The notes under the pieces were generated by a model that was given only the letters and a program-made list of their open reading frames with translations, was not told the origin of the DNA and ran no database searches. Shown here piece by piece: positions 1-10,057 of a stretch of DNA of 64,000 nt; position 1 is the stretch's first letter, and the number at the start of each line of letters is the position of its first letter. The DNA lies in NCBI GenBank assembly GCA_013400115.1, contig VXBP01008287.1, positions 187,351 through 251,350 of the forward strand. Reading direction: 5' to 3'. A program made the position numbers and the translations under genes. This DNA comes from Rhinopomastus cyanomelas. Its lineage: Eukaryota > Chordata > Aves > Bucerotiformes > Rhinopomastidae.

Positions 1-517
1 TTTACTGCCTTCAGGTAACAGAAGGAAAAGACCCCAGCGAGTGGTTTAATGCACAGTGCTCCCGTCATGTGCTAGGGAGGTGCCAAGAAGGAGCTGAATG
101 CCGTTTTTAGGAGCAGAATTACTGTTGGTGTCACTAAATATATGGTTTTGTGACTGCTGTGCTTCTTATCAGAGCAGTCACTTACCTTCTGGGCAAAGAG
201 CTCCAGCTGCATGACGAAGTAGAGGGACAACGTCGTGTAACAAGGAAGGTGACACGGAGAGCGTGAGCACTGGAGTGTGTACGAGGGCTGGATACTGGAT
301 CCAATACTGCTCAACAGTTAGCAACAGGGAGGATGGGGCAGAGAGCCCTCAGAAAGTTCAGAGATGACAAAGAATGGCTGATGTCTGTGGTGTTTTTGAG
401 GAGGACATCAAAAGCTGGAGAAATGGGCCAAGGAGAATCTTGGGATGTTCAATATAGGGCAGCACAGACTGAGGAGAAGCGATCTCATGCACCAGGACAA
501 GCTGATGAAGTATCATC
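1..517. other. Unique spacer, no gene seen
   Basis: I see no recognisable gene or repeat here. The longest open frames (61-90 codons) overlap each other on both strands and match no family I know. The right end passes into the CR1 copy that starts near 518. Confidence 0.5.
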
Positions 518-938
518 TAGGAAGCAGCTTTGCAGAATAGGATCTTGGGTTTCTAGTGGACATGAAGCTCAACAAGAGGAGCCAGAGATGTGCTCTCACA
601 GCTAAGAAAGCCACCAGCATGCTGGGCTGCATTAGGAAGAGTGTTGCCTTCAGGTTGAGGGAGGTGATGTTTCCCCTCCTCTTGGCTCTGGTGAGACACA
701 TCTGCAGTACTGGGTCAAAGGAGAGTTAGGTTGGACATCAGGAAAAGTCTCTTCTCTGACAGAGTGGTCAGGGGTTGGAACAGGCTGCCCAGGGAGAAAG
801 TGGAGTCGCCATCCCTGGAGATGTTCAACAAACAAGTAGATGTGGCCTTAGGGAACAGAGTTTAGTGGGCAGGGTGGGGTTGAGTTGAAGGTTGGACTTG
901 ATCTTGGAGATCTCTTCCAACCTTTATGATTCTATAAA
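518..938 (+). mobile_element. CR1 LINE fragment, group B, internally deleted
   Basis: The 5' part (518-715) matches the end of CR1 ORF2: a degraded LGSL/MSQQCAL-type stretch, then the 'ctgggctgcattagga' block and the 'cacatctgcagtactgggtc' block. Near 716 it jumps directly to the terminal block ('aggttggacatcaggaaaa', 'ttggaacaggctgcccaggg'), so a few hundred bases are missing inside. The 3' end has 'gtagatgtggcc' and 'ttggacttgatcttggagat', then one degenerate ATTCTATA octamer. Stops break the frame, so it is non-functional. Confidence 0.9.
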
Positions 939-1490
939 GTAAAGCATTGTCTAACAAGAGTGAAGTTGTCAGAGTCTAAGGCCTCATAAATTCTTGCAGT
1001 CTCACAGATACCTTAAACACATCTTTGTGGATCTGTAGAACACAGATGTATTTCCTAAACTGCAGTAAGCTCTGTTAAGGTCCATCTTAAACAAAGAGCA
1101 TTTTGGCATTGGGGGAGTAATTCAGTGTTATTTTTAGCTCCTATTTTTGAGATGTCACTCAAATGTGCTGTCAGTTGGTCAAGGTTAACTTGCAGACCAA
1201 AATTAATTGTCAGACCTATGTAGAGGTTGTTTATGAAGGATAAGGAAATGGTGAAGGCACTTGGGTGTGTGACATAGCTGAAATTTCTGAGTTAACTTCA
1301 ATCAGTGCTTGAATGGATGAACAGCCTGAGCTTATGCAATGGGAGTTAGGGTCTGCAAATCTCAGCTCAGTAGACTTACAAAACTTATGGAAAGACCCTG
1401 AAATCAACTAGTCACACCATGTGTCTTATTCCACCTCAGACACAACAATAACTGCTCATGCTCTCAGGGCTGTGGTTTAGTATGAATTCA
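939..1490. other. Unique spacer
   Basis: Nothing recognisable. Moderately AT-rich sequence between two CR1 copies, with no long open frame. Confidence 0.5.
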
Positions 1491-1641
1491 TAGTCTCCTT
1501 CTCTGGGGACATTCAAGGCCTGCCTAGATGTGTTCCTCTGTGATCTGTGTTAGATAGGTTTGTCCTGCTCCAGCAGCAGGGTTGGACTTGATGATCTCTT
1601 TGGGTCCCTTCCAGCCCCTAACATCCTATGATCCTATGATC
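1491..1641 (+). mobile_element. CR1 LINE 3' fragment, group A-like
   Basis: Only the last 150 bases of a CR1 remain. They start at 'tagtctccttctctgggga' and run through 'ttcaaggcctgcctagatg', 'ggttggacttgatgatctct' and 'cccttccagcccctaac' to two degenerate octamers (ATCCTATG ATCCTATG). It is 5' truncated, as CR1 insertions usually are. Confidence 0.9.
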
Positions 1642-1901
1642 ATGGTGTGTAGATGTTGGTCCAGCCTTTGAAATAACATGTGTTGGAGTGACCCCAGGAT
1701 CATGAGCCAGCTTGGCTAAGAGAGGTCATGCACTGAGAGGCCAGACTCTCTATAACTCTGTGGAGACTCTTCAGTATATGGAGAGAGCCCTCCTTCAGGC
1801 TGTGGTTGCCTAAGTTTCTCCCTTATCTCCACGGACAGTGCAGTCACCCTGCAAAGTGGGCACTCCTTAGAATGGAAGAACAAAAACGCCTGGCTTGGCA
1901 A

Positions 1902-1922
1902 TTAAAACAAAACAAAACAAAA
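1902..1922 (+). repeat. (AAAAC)n simple repeat
   Basis: About four units of the pentamer AAAAC ('aaaacaaaacaaaacaaaac') in otherwise unique sequence. It is probably a short slippage product. No retroposed gene is attached to it. Confidence 0.85.
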
Positions 1923-3904
1923 CTCAGGGAGAACATCCGTGTGATTTCAGGACACAAAAGAAAGTGCAATGACGATTAATCCCCTCAAGAATTCCCCAGG
2001 TCTGCAGGGAACATGTTTTTTAGCTTCCTGCTGGGAAAAGATGGTGCTACCAGTCTGTTTATGGTGGGGAGAAGACATTCTTTTCAGTCTACATGAGCGA
2101 ATCCTGGTTCAAGTTCTCCTCTTTGCTAATTCATCTTTCAGCTGAGACTAGGACAAACAAAAATGCCATTCCCGAAGAGGGGGCATCTTCATCTTTCTGG
2201 GAAGACATGAATTAGCACAAATTAAGCCTCTCTGTGCATAAGTCGCTCGGCATTTCCAGCTGAGCGCTTTCGCAATCCTAATTACACCATTCGTTTCTCC
2301 TTTCACTGTGCAACGTTACTGAATCCAGCTTAAAAGGAAAAGCTGTCCTATAGCTCTTTTTCGTGAGATGTCTCACCCTGGGTAGCTGTTCCTGGGAAGT
2401 TCTGGGTGTGTGTCAGCAGGCAGCTGGTCCCAGTCTCCTGAGGCTCTGTATTCCCTGTTCTCCCTTAGGACCCATCAGTATGAACTTGAAGAAGCCCTCC
2501 ATGCCCCACTGAAAGCCAAATCACCCAGGGGTCATGAAGGAAGAGAATACAAAAAGAGTGGCAAAAGAAGGGGTGAAAGAAAAATACCTCCAAGATGAAT
2601 TTAGATGAGTAGCTACTAATGATGACAATTGTTTTATTAACCCCTTCTGATTGGCTTTGCTGTTGCTGAGGGGTGGGGAAGGGAAAGTTGTAAAGATAGT
2701 TAAAGGGACAAATTCCATAGCCTGTGCCAAAGGCTGTGACATATCAGGTACATCCCTACAGACTCTCTGCACGTTGGCACTGCTTTTATCTAAAATAACA
2801 GCGCTGTCGCTCAAGGAGCGGCTCTGCTTTCCAGGAATCTGAATACAGAGCTGCGTGTCTAAAGTCACATCACTTTTACGTGGCCTCTGTTCCCTCCCAG
2901 ACGACTTTCCTCCTTGAAGACTACTGCTCCATCAGTGCAGAAGGTGAATTTTATAGCACTTTTTTTAGTCCCCAGTTCTCATACGTTATCTTTGCCTAGA
3001 GAATAGGACTTGTGACATAAACCTGGAAGGTAGTTCAAAGCCTTGCTGCATAAACATACATCCATTTTTTGTGCTTGAGGAATAGGTAATGTAAGAGTTG
3101 AAAGGTGAAGGTTATGGCAGTTCGTGTTTATTTCACCAAGAGCCAAGAGATGGGAAACATCTGGCACTTACACACCATGCAAGTCTTAAAAACAAAGAGA
3201 CCTAGACTTTAGTCCGGCTGAGCAAGCACTGGGATGAAAGCTAATGACAAGCTGCTTATTTAAAGGGATCATAATACAGAACAGCCATGTAGGGAACCAG
3301 GGAGGATTCGGGAAGGGGAAAATGAGGGGAAAAATTAGCTTTGTATTTCCAATCTAAGGGTCAAAGCCTGACTTCAGTTACACTCCAGTGTCAATCCTGA
3401 CCTGCAGAACTTATACAGCATGTAAGACCTTCCAGATTTCACCCTTTCCTGGCTTCCAACATGACCAAATATCTACAGAGGTGCTCAGAAGTGCTGCTGC
3501 TGTGCTTCATTTGTGATGATGCAGAAGTCCTCCTGACCAGCTGCTTTCATGAAGGTGAGGGGAGAGCCTGCGCACAGAAGTGGCTCAGAGAGGCATGAGC
3601 TGTTGTGTGTTATGAAAAGCTCATCAGCATCTCTTGGCAGTGATGGAGGTGCCCAAGCACATTTCTGTGGCTTCTACTTTGCGCTGCTCATTGATGCTCT
3701 ATGAGCCATGCTCCTACCTCAGCTCAGCAAACACAGCTGGGCTGCATGGTCACCCTTTGTCCACCCCAGCTCCTGACTTTGCCTAACGTCCTATCCACAT
3801 TCTTGCAGTTACATGAGAGCTTCATCTCACACCACAAAAAGCCATGTAAAGGGTAAAGCTAGGATCACTTGTTCATTATGCGTTACGCCTCTGCCATTTC
3901 TCAG

Positions 3905-4012
3905 CCAAGAACACAAAGGCTACAGCCACACTGGATCTTTCGTAGTCCCCCACACACCGATGGTGCAAGAAACTTAGAGCTAAGGAGAGCCCCACTTTTT
4001 GCTTTTGGCAAG
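3905..4012 (+). other. Weak exon candidate, 36 codons with splice-like ends
   Basis: A pyrimidine-rich tract ending 'ccatttctcag' precedes 3905. A consensus donor, 'aag|gtaagt', follows 4012. The 108 bases between are an exact multiple of three and open in the matching frame (it reads PRTQRLQPHWIF... and ends FGK), phase 0 at both ends. I recognise no protein family. Good splice-like ends occur by chance in long non-coding DNA, so an untranslated exon or nothing at all is just as possible. Confidence 0.12.
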
Positions 4013-4097
4013 GTAAGTTTCCAATCCCAAGCCCTTAACAGTGAGAATATTTAGCCTATCATCAGAATATTGAGGAAATGTGGGCTCCTCTGGACAG

Positions 4098-4488
4098 GAT
4101 GAGAAATTCAGGGTTGTTCAGCCTAAAGAGGAGAAGACTCTGGAGGGAGCTTACAGTGACCTTCCAGTTCCTGAGAGGGGCCCGTCAGAAGGCTGGAGAA
4201 GACTGTTCACAAGGGCAGGGTACAAGAAGATGAGGGGTCATGGATTTAAGCAGGAAAAGGGGAGAGTGAGGCTGGACGTGAGGAAAAAGGTCTTTAATCT
4301 GAGGGTGTTGGATCCGTGGAACAGGCTGCCCAGAGAGGTGCTGGAGGCTCCATCCCTGGACCCATTCAAGGTCAGGCTGGCTGGGCCTCTGGGGAATCTG
4401 TTCTGGTTACAGATGGCCCTGCTTGTTGCAGGGGCATTGGACTAGGTGAGCTTTGCAGGTCCCTTCCAGCCCTATGATTCTATGATTG
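4098..4488 (+). mobile_element. CR1 LINE 3' fragment, group C
   Basis: Begins in the 'gttcagcctaaagaggagaag' block (the FSLEKRRL coding equivalent). It continues through 'gaccttccagttcctgagag', 'gatgaggggtcatggattta', 'gtggaacaggctgcccagag' and 'cattggactaggtgagcttt' to ATTCTATGATTGTG. The frame 4080-4445 stays open for 121 codons and reads the degraded ORF2 C-terminus (...NLRVLDPWNRLPREVLEAPS...). That open frame is a relic, not a gene. Confidence 0.92.
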
Positions 4489-6220
4489 TGTTTCAAAAAC
4501 TTTGGAACACACTATTGAAACCGGAGCACCCTCTCTTTCCGTGAGCAAACACACAGGAGAGTTTTCTACAGTACGCTGGTTTTTGGAGAGAGAAGACCTG
4601 TTGCAGGCGTGTGACTGAGCAGCACAAAAAAGCCTTGATCCCCTAACATATGATAAGGAAACAGTGGTTCCTGCCCTAGGAATTGATTTCCAAGGGCAGC
4701 TATGTGACAGGAGCTCAAGTACTAATTCTCATTAAGGCTGTGGTTTGCACCCAGCCGTAAGACGCGTGGTATCACACCACCAGTGCCATGTGCCAAACGA
4801 GCATCATGCTGCTAGAGCCCAGATACACTCCAATTAATGACACATTTGTCAAGAAAGCCATAAAAAAAAATACATATCCACTTTCTAACAGCAGGTTTTC
4901 TAGCACATTGGTATTGTCTTCACTCCGTGTTGGACCAGCTATCTCCTGCCTTTCCCCAGCAGGGGTGCAGAGGGATAAAGCTGGTATGAATTCTGTATCA
5001 TGTCCCTTGGCTAATTTGACAAAACACAATCATGTGGCCATGCCTAATCCCCACTGGATTTATAGTCCTGGGTGAGCTGGTAGTGCACAGATCTGGTATT
5101 AATAATCCTGGAACCACAGCCTAAATCTATTAGCTGGAAGCACTTATATGATTCTTAATCCTATTTTTCTCAGAGCAGATGACTGCAACCAAGACAGAAC
5201 AGAAATGACATTTATTTTCTTGGCTAAACATGCCCCGAGCCTGAGCTTTGGGGCAGTTGGAGTAACCCCAGATACTAACCTTAAAACTCATGTTTTGGGG
5301 GCACTTTATAGGAATTGACCTAGAAATCCAAGAACTCAAAGACGAAGCTTTGCCCTGTAGTCTCCTTTTACTTAGATCACATGCAAAGAAATATCATCTA
5401 CACAGAAGAGCTCGTGCTGGAGAAGGATGAAAGCTTACGTGCTTGATATAATTTGCAAGTATGGCAAAGATTTGGAACCGTATTCCCTGAAAACCTAACA
5501 AGTCCCATACTGCAAGGCCACCATAAAAACACAGCTCCCTTCCTTAGAATGACTTGCCCCTTATAAATATCTGAAAGTCATAATCATGCTGTTTCCTCAG
5601 CAATTAGATATTTTTATATGCTGCATTTCTTTAATAATACGAACCCTCTCTTTATTTTGATTTAAAAAAGCTCTCCCCTTACAAACACGTTATTGAATTA
5701 CAGTTTATAACCCTGGCAGTGAGGTAAATGACGGTGCTTTTATTAAAGTATTTTAAAGACCGGGGTTTTACCGACATGTTGCTCATTGCCAATAGCTGGC
5801 CTGGCCCACGAATGCTGCAAAGGTGCAAGCTGCATCTCACAGAGTCCTTCTGCCCACCAGGAGGGAATTTATGCCTGGTTTCTCAAATAATGGGAGATCA
5901 CAGAACGCACGTCCCAGCGGACGGCAAACCTCTGATGTTTAACGCCCGTTATCTGTGTCGGGGGCTCGTATTTTCTCTCTCACAAGCACTGAGAGGTAAA
6001 TTACACCCTAGGAGGTGGAGGCTGGAACCTCTTAGTGTTCTTCTGTTTGTTCTTATTGCACTACTTTGTTTCTTTGCAAATGGCCCTGCTTCTCCACAGC
6101 TGCTGGCTCACTAGGAGCACCTCAGCTTCAAGCACCGCACACAAGTACCAACTTGGAAATCACAAACACGGTGTGGGCAGCATACAGGCTGCATAAAGAC
6201 GAATGAATATGCAGACTCAG
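4489..6220. other. Unique spacer
   Basis: No repeat or gene recognised. From about 5590 to 5790 the sequence is AT-rich with several TAAT/ATTA cores and resembles a conserved non-coding element. The 128-codon frame at 5728-6114 has no recognisable domain and is taken as chance. Confidence 0.5.
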
Positions 6221-6432
6221 AGTCACAGAATCATACAGATGGGAAAGGACCCCTGAGATCATCAAGGACAACCAATAACCCTGCTCTACCAAGGTCACCG
6301 CTAGACCAGATCTCTAATCACCACACCTAAACGATCTTCAAACACTTCCAGGGATGGCGAGTCAACCCCCTCTGGGGGCAGCCTGTTCCAGTCCCTGACT
6401 AGTCTGAATAAAGACATATTTCCCATGCTAAA
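6221..6432 (-). mobile_element. CR1 LINE 3' fragment, minus strand, group B
   Basis: Reads on + as 'agtcacagaatcatacagat', 'gggaaaggacccctgagatc', the 'taaccctgctctaccaaggt' block and 'gcagcctgttccagtccctg'. It is a 5'-truncated copy with its 3' tail at 6221. With the + copy at 6494 it forms a pair whose tails point outward. Confidence 0.9.
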
Positions 6433-6493
6433 GGGTGTGTGTCCTTCAGGACTCACTTCTCTGCGTTACCCTTCCTGGATTTACACTGATGTC

Positions 6494-6725
6494 AAACTGA
6501 CATCAGGAAGACGTATCAGGAAAAAGCTCTTAAATATGAGGATGGTGGATCCCTGGAACAGGCTGCCTAGAGACATGGTGGAGACCCCATCGCTGGAGCC
6601 ATTCAAGGCTGGATGGGGCTTTGGGTAACCTGCTCTGGTTAGAGATGTCTCTACCTGTTGTAGGGGGATTGGACTAGATGACCTTTGGAGGTCCCTTCCA
6701 TCCCAATACATTCCGTGATTCTAAG
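6494..6725 (+). mobile_element. CR1 LINE 3' fragment, group C
   Basis: Starts at 'aaactgacatcaggaagacg' and passes 'ccctggaacaggctgcctag', 'gagaccccatcgctggagcc' and 'ggactagatgacctttggag' to one degenerate octamer 'gtgattctaa'. It codes for a relic ...MRMVDPWNRLPRDMVETPS... in the frame 6425-6628. It lies 61 bases from an opposite-strand CR1. Confidence 0.9.
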
Positions 6726-8697
6726 ATCACATCCCAGATACGAAATAAAAGACTTTGGCCTTGTGTGGAGTCAATCCTGCATCTTCCCACTTCCACAGGC
6801 TTGTAGCTGCAATGGATAACTTGATGCCTCTGTCATTGTGTGCTCTGATGTTAAATTGCTTTGTGAGAACAGACTCACACACGTGTGAGGTCGAGGAGCC
6901 GAAGCTCCGACAGCCTTACCGGGGGCTGATCCTTCAGGAGAACTCCCTTGTCTTCTGCTCCGAGCAATTTCTGTTCCCGGTGTTTGGCACTGAAACAGGA
7001 AATTAAGGGCTGTAGGAAAGCAACCTTTGGCCTTTAATTCACTTTTTAATAAAATCATTAAAAGAAACCTACTCCCTGCCAGACATTATGGGAAATTGCT
7101 TTAATGATACTTTCAAGCAAAACACACTCACTCAGCTGCATGCGTGGCTTGCTCGACAGCTCCAGTCCTCTCACTTGTGCGTTCGCAGGATGAAAACGGT
7201 TTGAATTACAAAGCCAGGTTAGAAAATTCTGTATGAACCAGGCCATCACAAAAAGCAGAGGCCACGTTCTGTAAGCCTGAGCCAAAGACGGGCACTGACA
7301 ACATAAAGAGATAAAGGGAGCAAAGGTGTTTTGAGTCTTCCCAGTCTCTACTGGGAAGAACACAGGAGCCGTTAACGGCACAAGGACGGGCACACAGCAA
7401 AGCAGACAGGCATTTTGGGGGAGCACAAGCCCAGCTGTGAGAAAACCTTGATCAGTGTTCTCCCATTGACTTTAGAGCTGGCCACTGCATGGTGCAGGCT
7501 CTTGCAAAAACAATCCATTATGCTCTTGTGCAAGAGAAATCTTGTTTGATAACCATGCGATTCATAACCTACCACTTGGATGCAAAGAATTAGACTTCAT
7601 TTATTATACTTTACTATTTATTACATTTTATTAGATAGTATACTCTATCATGCATTATATTTTATTATCTAATATATTTTACCACATATGTTTACTATAT
7701 ATTCTATCCTGTTACATGTTTTATTTTATTATATATTATATTGCAGTGTGCATTGCATTGTAAGTCATTCTAATCGTTATATTTTATTTATATTTCACTT
7801 CTATAGATATATTTATGTATTTATAAACTGAGTCTATGCATGGGTAGGTGGTTACTGAGGACACCATCTCATCTCATTCCAGGAGAGACCCGTGCTGATC
7901 CAAATGGGTTGTTTAGTTCCAGCAGTGAGATTTGAAAAGACTGAACAATTTCTAGTAGTGTGAATACTTTGGTTTTTCCCCTGTTGGATCGACAAACGTT
8001 AATCGACAAACCTGGTAGTCAGTTGTCTACAATCAATAAATTCTAAGTCCAAGCCACAGTAGCTTTTATGTCTGTACGTTGTTAAAGTAAATTTACACCG
8101 TATGTCAAACATTACACATGAAGACAAAAACAACAGTGATTTCTAGTCCTACAAGATATATGTGCATCCATAAAATCAACAGGCCGTGTCCTGCATGCAG
8201 CTGGATGATCAGACTCTGACCAAATGGCTTTGTGTCTAACGCTGGGGATCTGTCAGACTCAACTGTTTTCCAGAAGTGCATCTGTCACAGGGAGCTGTGG
8301 GAAAACACAGGATGAGCCCCTGGTTTTCTACCAGACCTAGGGGGAACCAAACTTTTCCTGCTGCCTTGGCTGTGGAGGAGTCAGGGGGTGATGCCAGGTT
8401 GCCAGAGGGTCCAGGATGGCAAGAATGCAGCATAGCCTTGAACTGTGCCACTCACTCTTGCTGGACAGCGAGCCAGCAGCATGGAAAAGTCCAGTCGCCA
8501 GAGAGAAATGACAGCAGGTCCAGATGTGCTAATTAGCCACAGGACAACTCTATAGCACCGGTGTGATCTTGGCAAGGGGGACAGCGCAGACACGCTGCAG
8601 CAGGAAAGCCTTTGCAAGAGGTGTTGGTGAGAACTGGTCAGGGATCCCGTGTGCATTCCTGGGCACTTCCCAGGCAAGCCCCAGCTGGGAGACATGC
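6726..8697. other. Unique spacer with an AT-rich block
   Basis: No gene recognised. It contains the AT-rich block 7590-7830 and a short direct repeat of 'atcgacaaac' at about 7988 and 8003. Open frames here (up to 122 codons, - strand 7058-7426) show no recognisable domain. Confidence 0.5.
7590..7830. repeat. AT-rich low-complexity block
   Basis: About 240 bases dominated by TATTTTATTA-like words ('ttattatactttactattta', 'tattttattatctaatatat'), clearly more AT-rich than the flanks. It looks like low-complexity sequence. No unit repeats precisely. Confidence 0.8.
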
Positions 8698-9161
8698 AGT
8701 ACAAGAAAGACAGGGAACTGCTTGAAAGAGCCCAGCGCGGAGCCACAGAGATGATGAAGAGAGTGGAGCGTCTCCCTGATGAGGAAAGGCTGGGTCAGGA
8801 TGCTGGGTCTCTTCAGAGACTGAGGGGTGACCCCATTAACATCTAGAAATGCATAATGGGTGAGTGTCAGGAGGATGGAGCCAGGCTCTTCTCTGTGGTG
8901 CCCAATGATAGGACAAAGGGCAACAGGTACAAGCTGGAGCAGAGGAGGTTCCACATAAACATAAGGAAAAGCTTTTTCACAGTGAGAGTGACAGAACCCT
9001 GGAACAGGCTGCCCAGGGAGGTTGTGGAGTCTCCTCTGGAGACATTCAAAACCCACCTGGATGCACTCCTGTGTGACCTACTCTAGATGATTTGGGATTG
9101 GACTGGATGATCTCTAGAGGTCCCTTCCAACCCCTAACTTTCTGTGCTTTTGTGATTGTGT
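8698..9161 (+). mobile_element. CR1 LINE 3' fragment, group A
   Basis: About 460 bases, from 'cagtacaagaaagacaggga' through 'gccacagagatgatgaagag', 'gaggaaaggctgggtcagga', 'ggacaaagggcaacaggtac', 'aggttccacataaacataag' and 'tggaacaggctgcccaggga' to 'tttgtgattgtg'. The ORF2 C-terminus is partly readable (frame 8856-9086: ...FFTVRVTEPWNRLPREVVES...), but a frameshift near 8820-8850 separates it from the upstream part. Confidence 0.93.
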
Positions 9162-9485
9162 GAAAGGGGAAATCAGAAAGACCATGAGATGTGCAGACTT
9201 TCTTACAAGAAACCTGTGGTACCTCTGGCCTGCTAAAATGAAATCTGCGAAGGACAGAGTCTATCTAAAAATGTATTGGAGGAGGGCAGAGCACAGGAAG
9301 AGGACAATGCTTTGATTTCCAGCTGGTTACTATAAACTGCCACCTGGTGAATGCTGACAAGTGGTTTTGCCTTCACTCGGCACAGTTTGGTTGACACTGA
9401 AGAGAACTGATCCTCAGATGTTCCTCCTGCTGTACACTTAGGGGTTATGGCACATACAGGGCTATATGCATCAGCAATGGTGTGG

Positions 9486-10057
9486 CCAGCAGGACATCAT
9501 TCTCCCCCTGTACTGACCACTGGTGATGCCCCCCACCAGTAGTGGGGACAGTGCTGGGCCTGTCTCTTCAAGAAAGAGACGGAGGGGCCGGAGCAGGTCC
9601 AGAGGAGCAATGATGCTGGGGAAGGGGCTGGAGGGAAAGGCTGATGAGGAGAGGGTGACGGAGCTGGGGGTGTTTAGCCTGGATAAGAGGAGACTCAGGG
9701 GGCTCCTTCTCCCTCTCTCCATCTCCCTGAAGGGAGGTTGTAGTCGGGTGAGAGTTGGGCTCTTCTCCCTGGCAACTAGCACCAGGACGAGAGGGCAGGG
9801 CCTGGACCTGCCAGGGGAGGGTTAGGTTGGATGCTTCCTCAGGAGCCCTTCCTCATAGAAAGTGTGATCAGACCCTGAACTGGACTGCCCAGGGCAGTGG
9901 CGGAGCCTCCATCCCTGTAGTTGTTTAAGGACAGACTGTTTGTGGCCCGTAGTGCCCTGTTCTGGCCAATGAAATCATAGAATCATAGAATGATGTTAGG
10001 TCCTGGGCTTGGGCTGGATGAACTCAGAGGGCTTTTCTAGCCTCAATGATTCTGTGA
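9486..10057 (+). mobile_element. CR1 LINE 3' fragment, group E, with an embedded tail motif
   Basis: About 570 bases of a GC-rich CR1 lineage: 'cccctgtactgaccactggt', 'ggagaggaaaggctgatgag'-like text at 9630-9655, 'gtttagcctggataagagga', 'tctccctgaagggaggttgt', 'ccagggcagtggcggagcct', ending 'cctcaatgattctgtg'. At 9974-9991 it contains two head-to-tail TCATAGAA units, the reverse complement of a CR1 tail, inside a + copy. No frame is intact throughout. Confidence 0.88.

Larger units (their letters stand above)
1642..4097. other. Unique spacer of about 2.5 kb
   Basis: Holds an (AAAAC)n run at 1902-1922, a stretch at 2160-2330 that looks like conserved non-coding sequence (mixed base content, several TAAT cores, no repeat match), and a weak exon candidate at 3905-4012. 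The 115-codon - strand frame at 2521-2868 has no recognisable domain and I do not call it a gene. Confidence 0.5.

Noticed and set aside
5728..6114. 128-codon + frame with a hydrophobic C-terminus
   Set aside because: No family match from inspection. Length is within chance for this amount of sequence.
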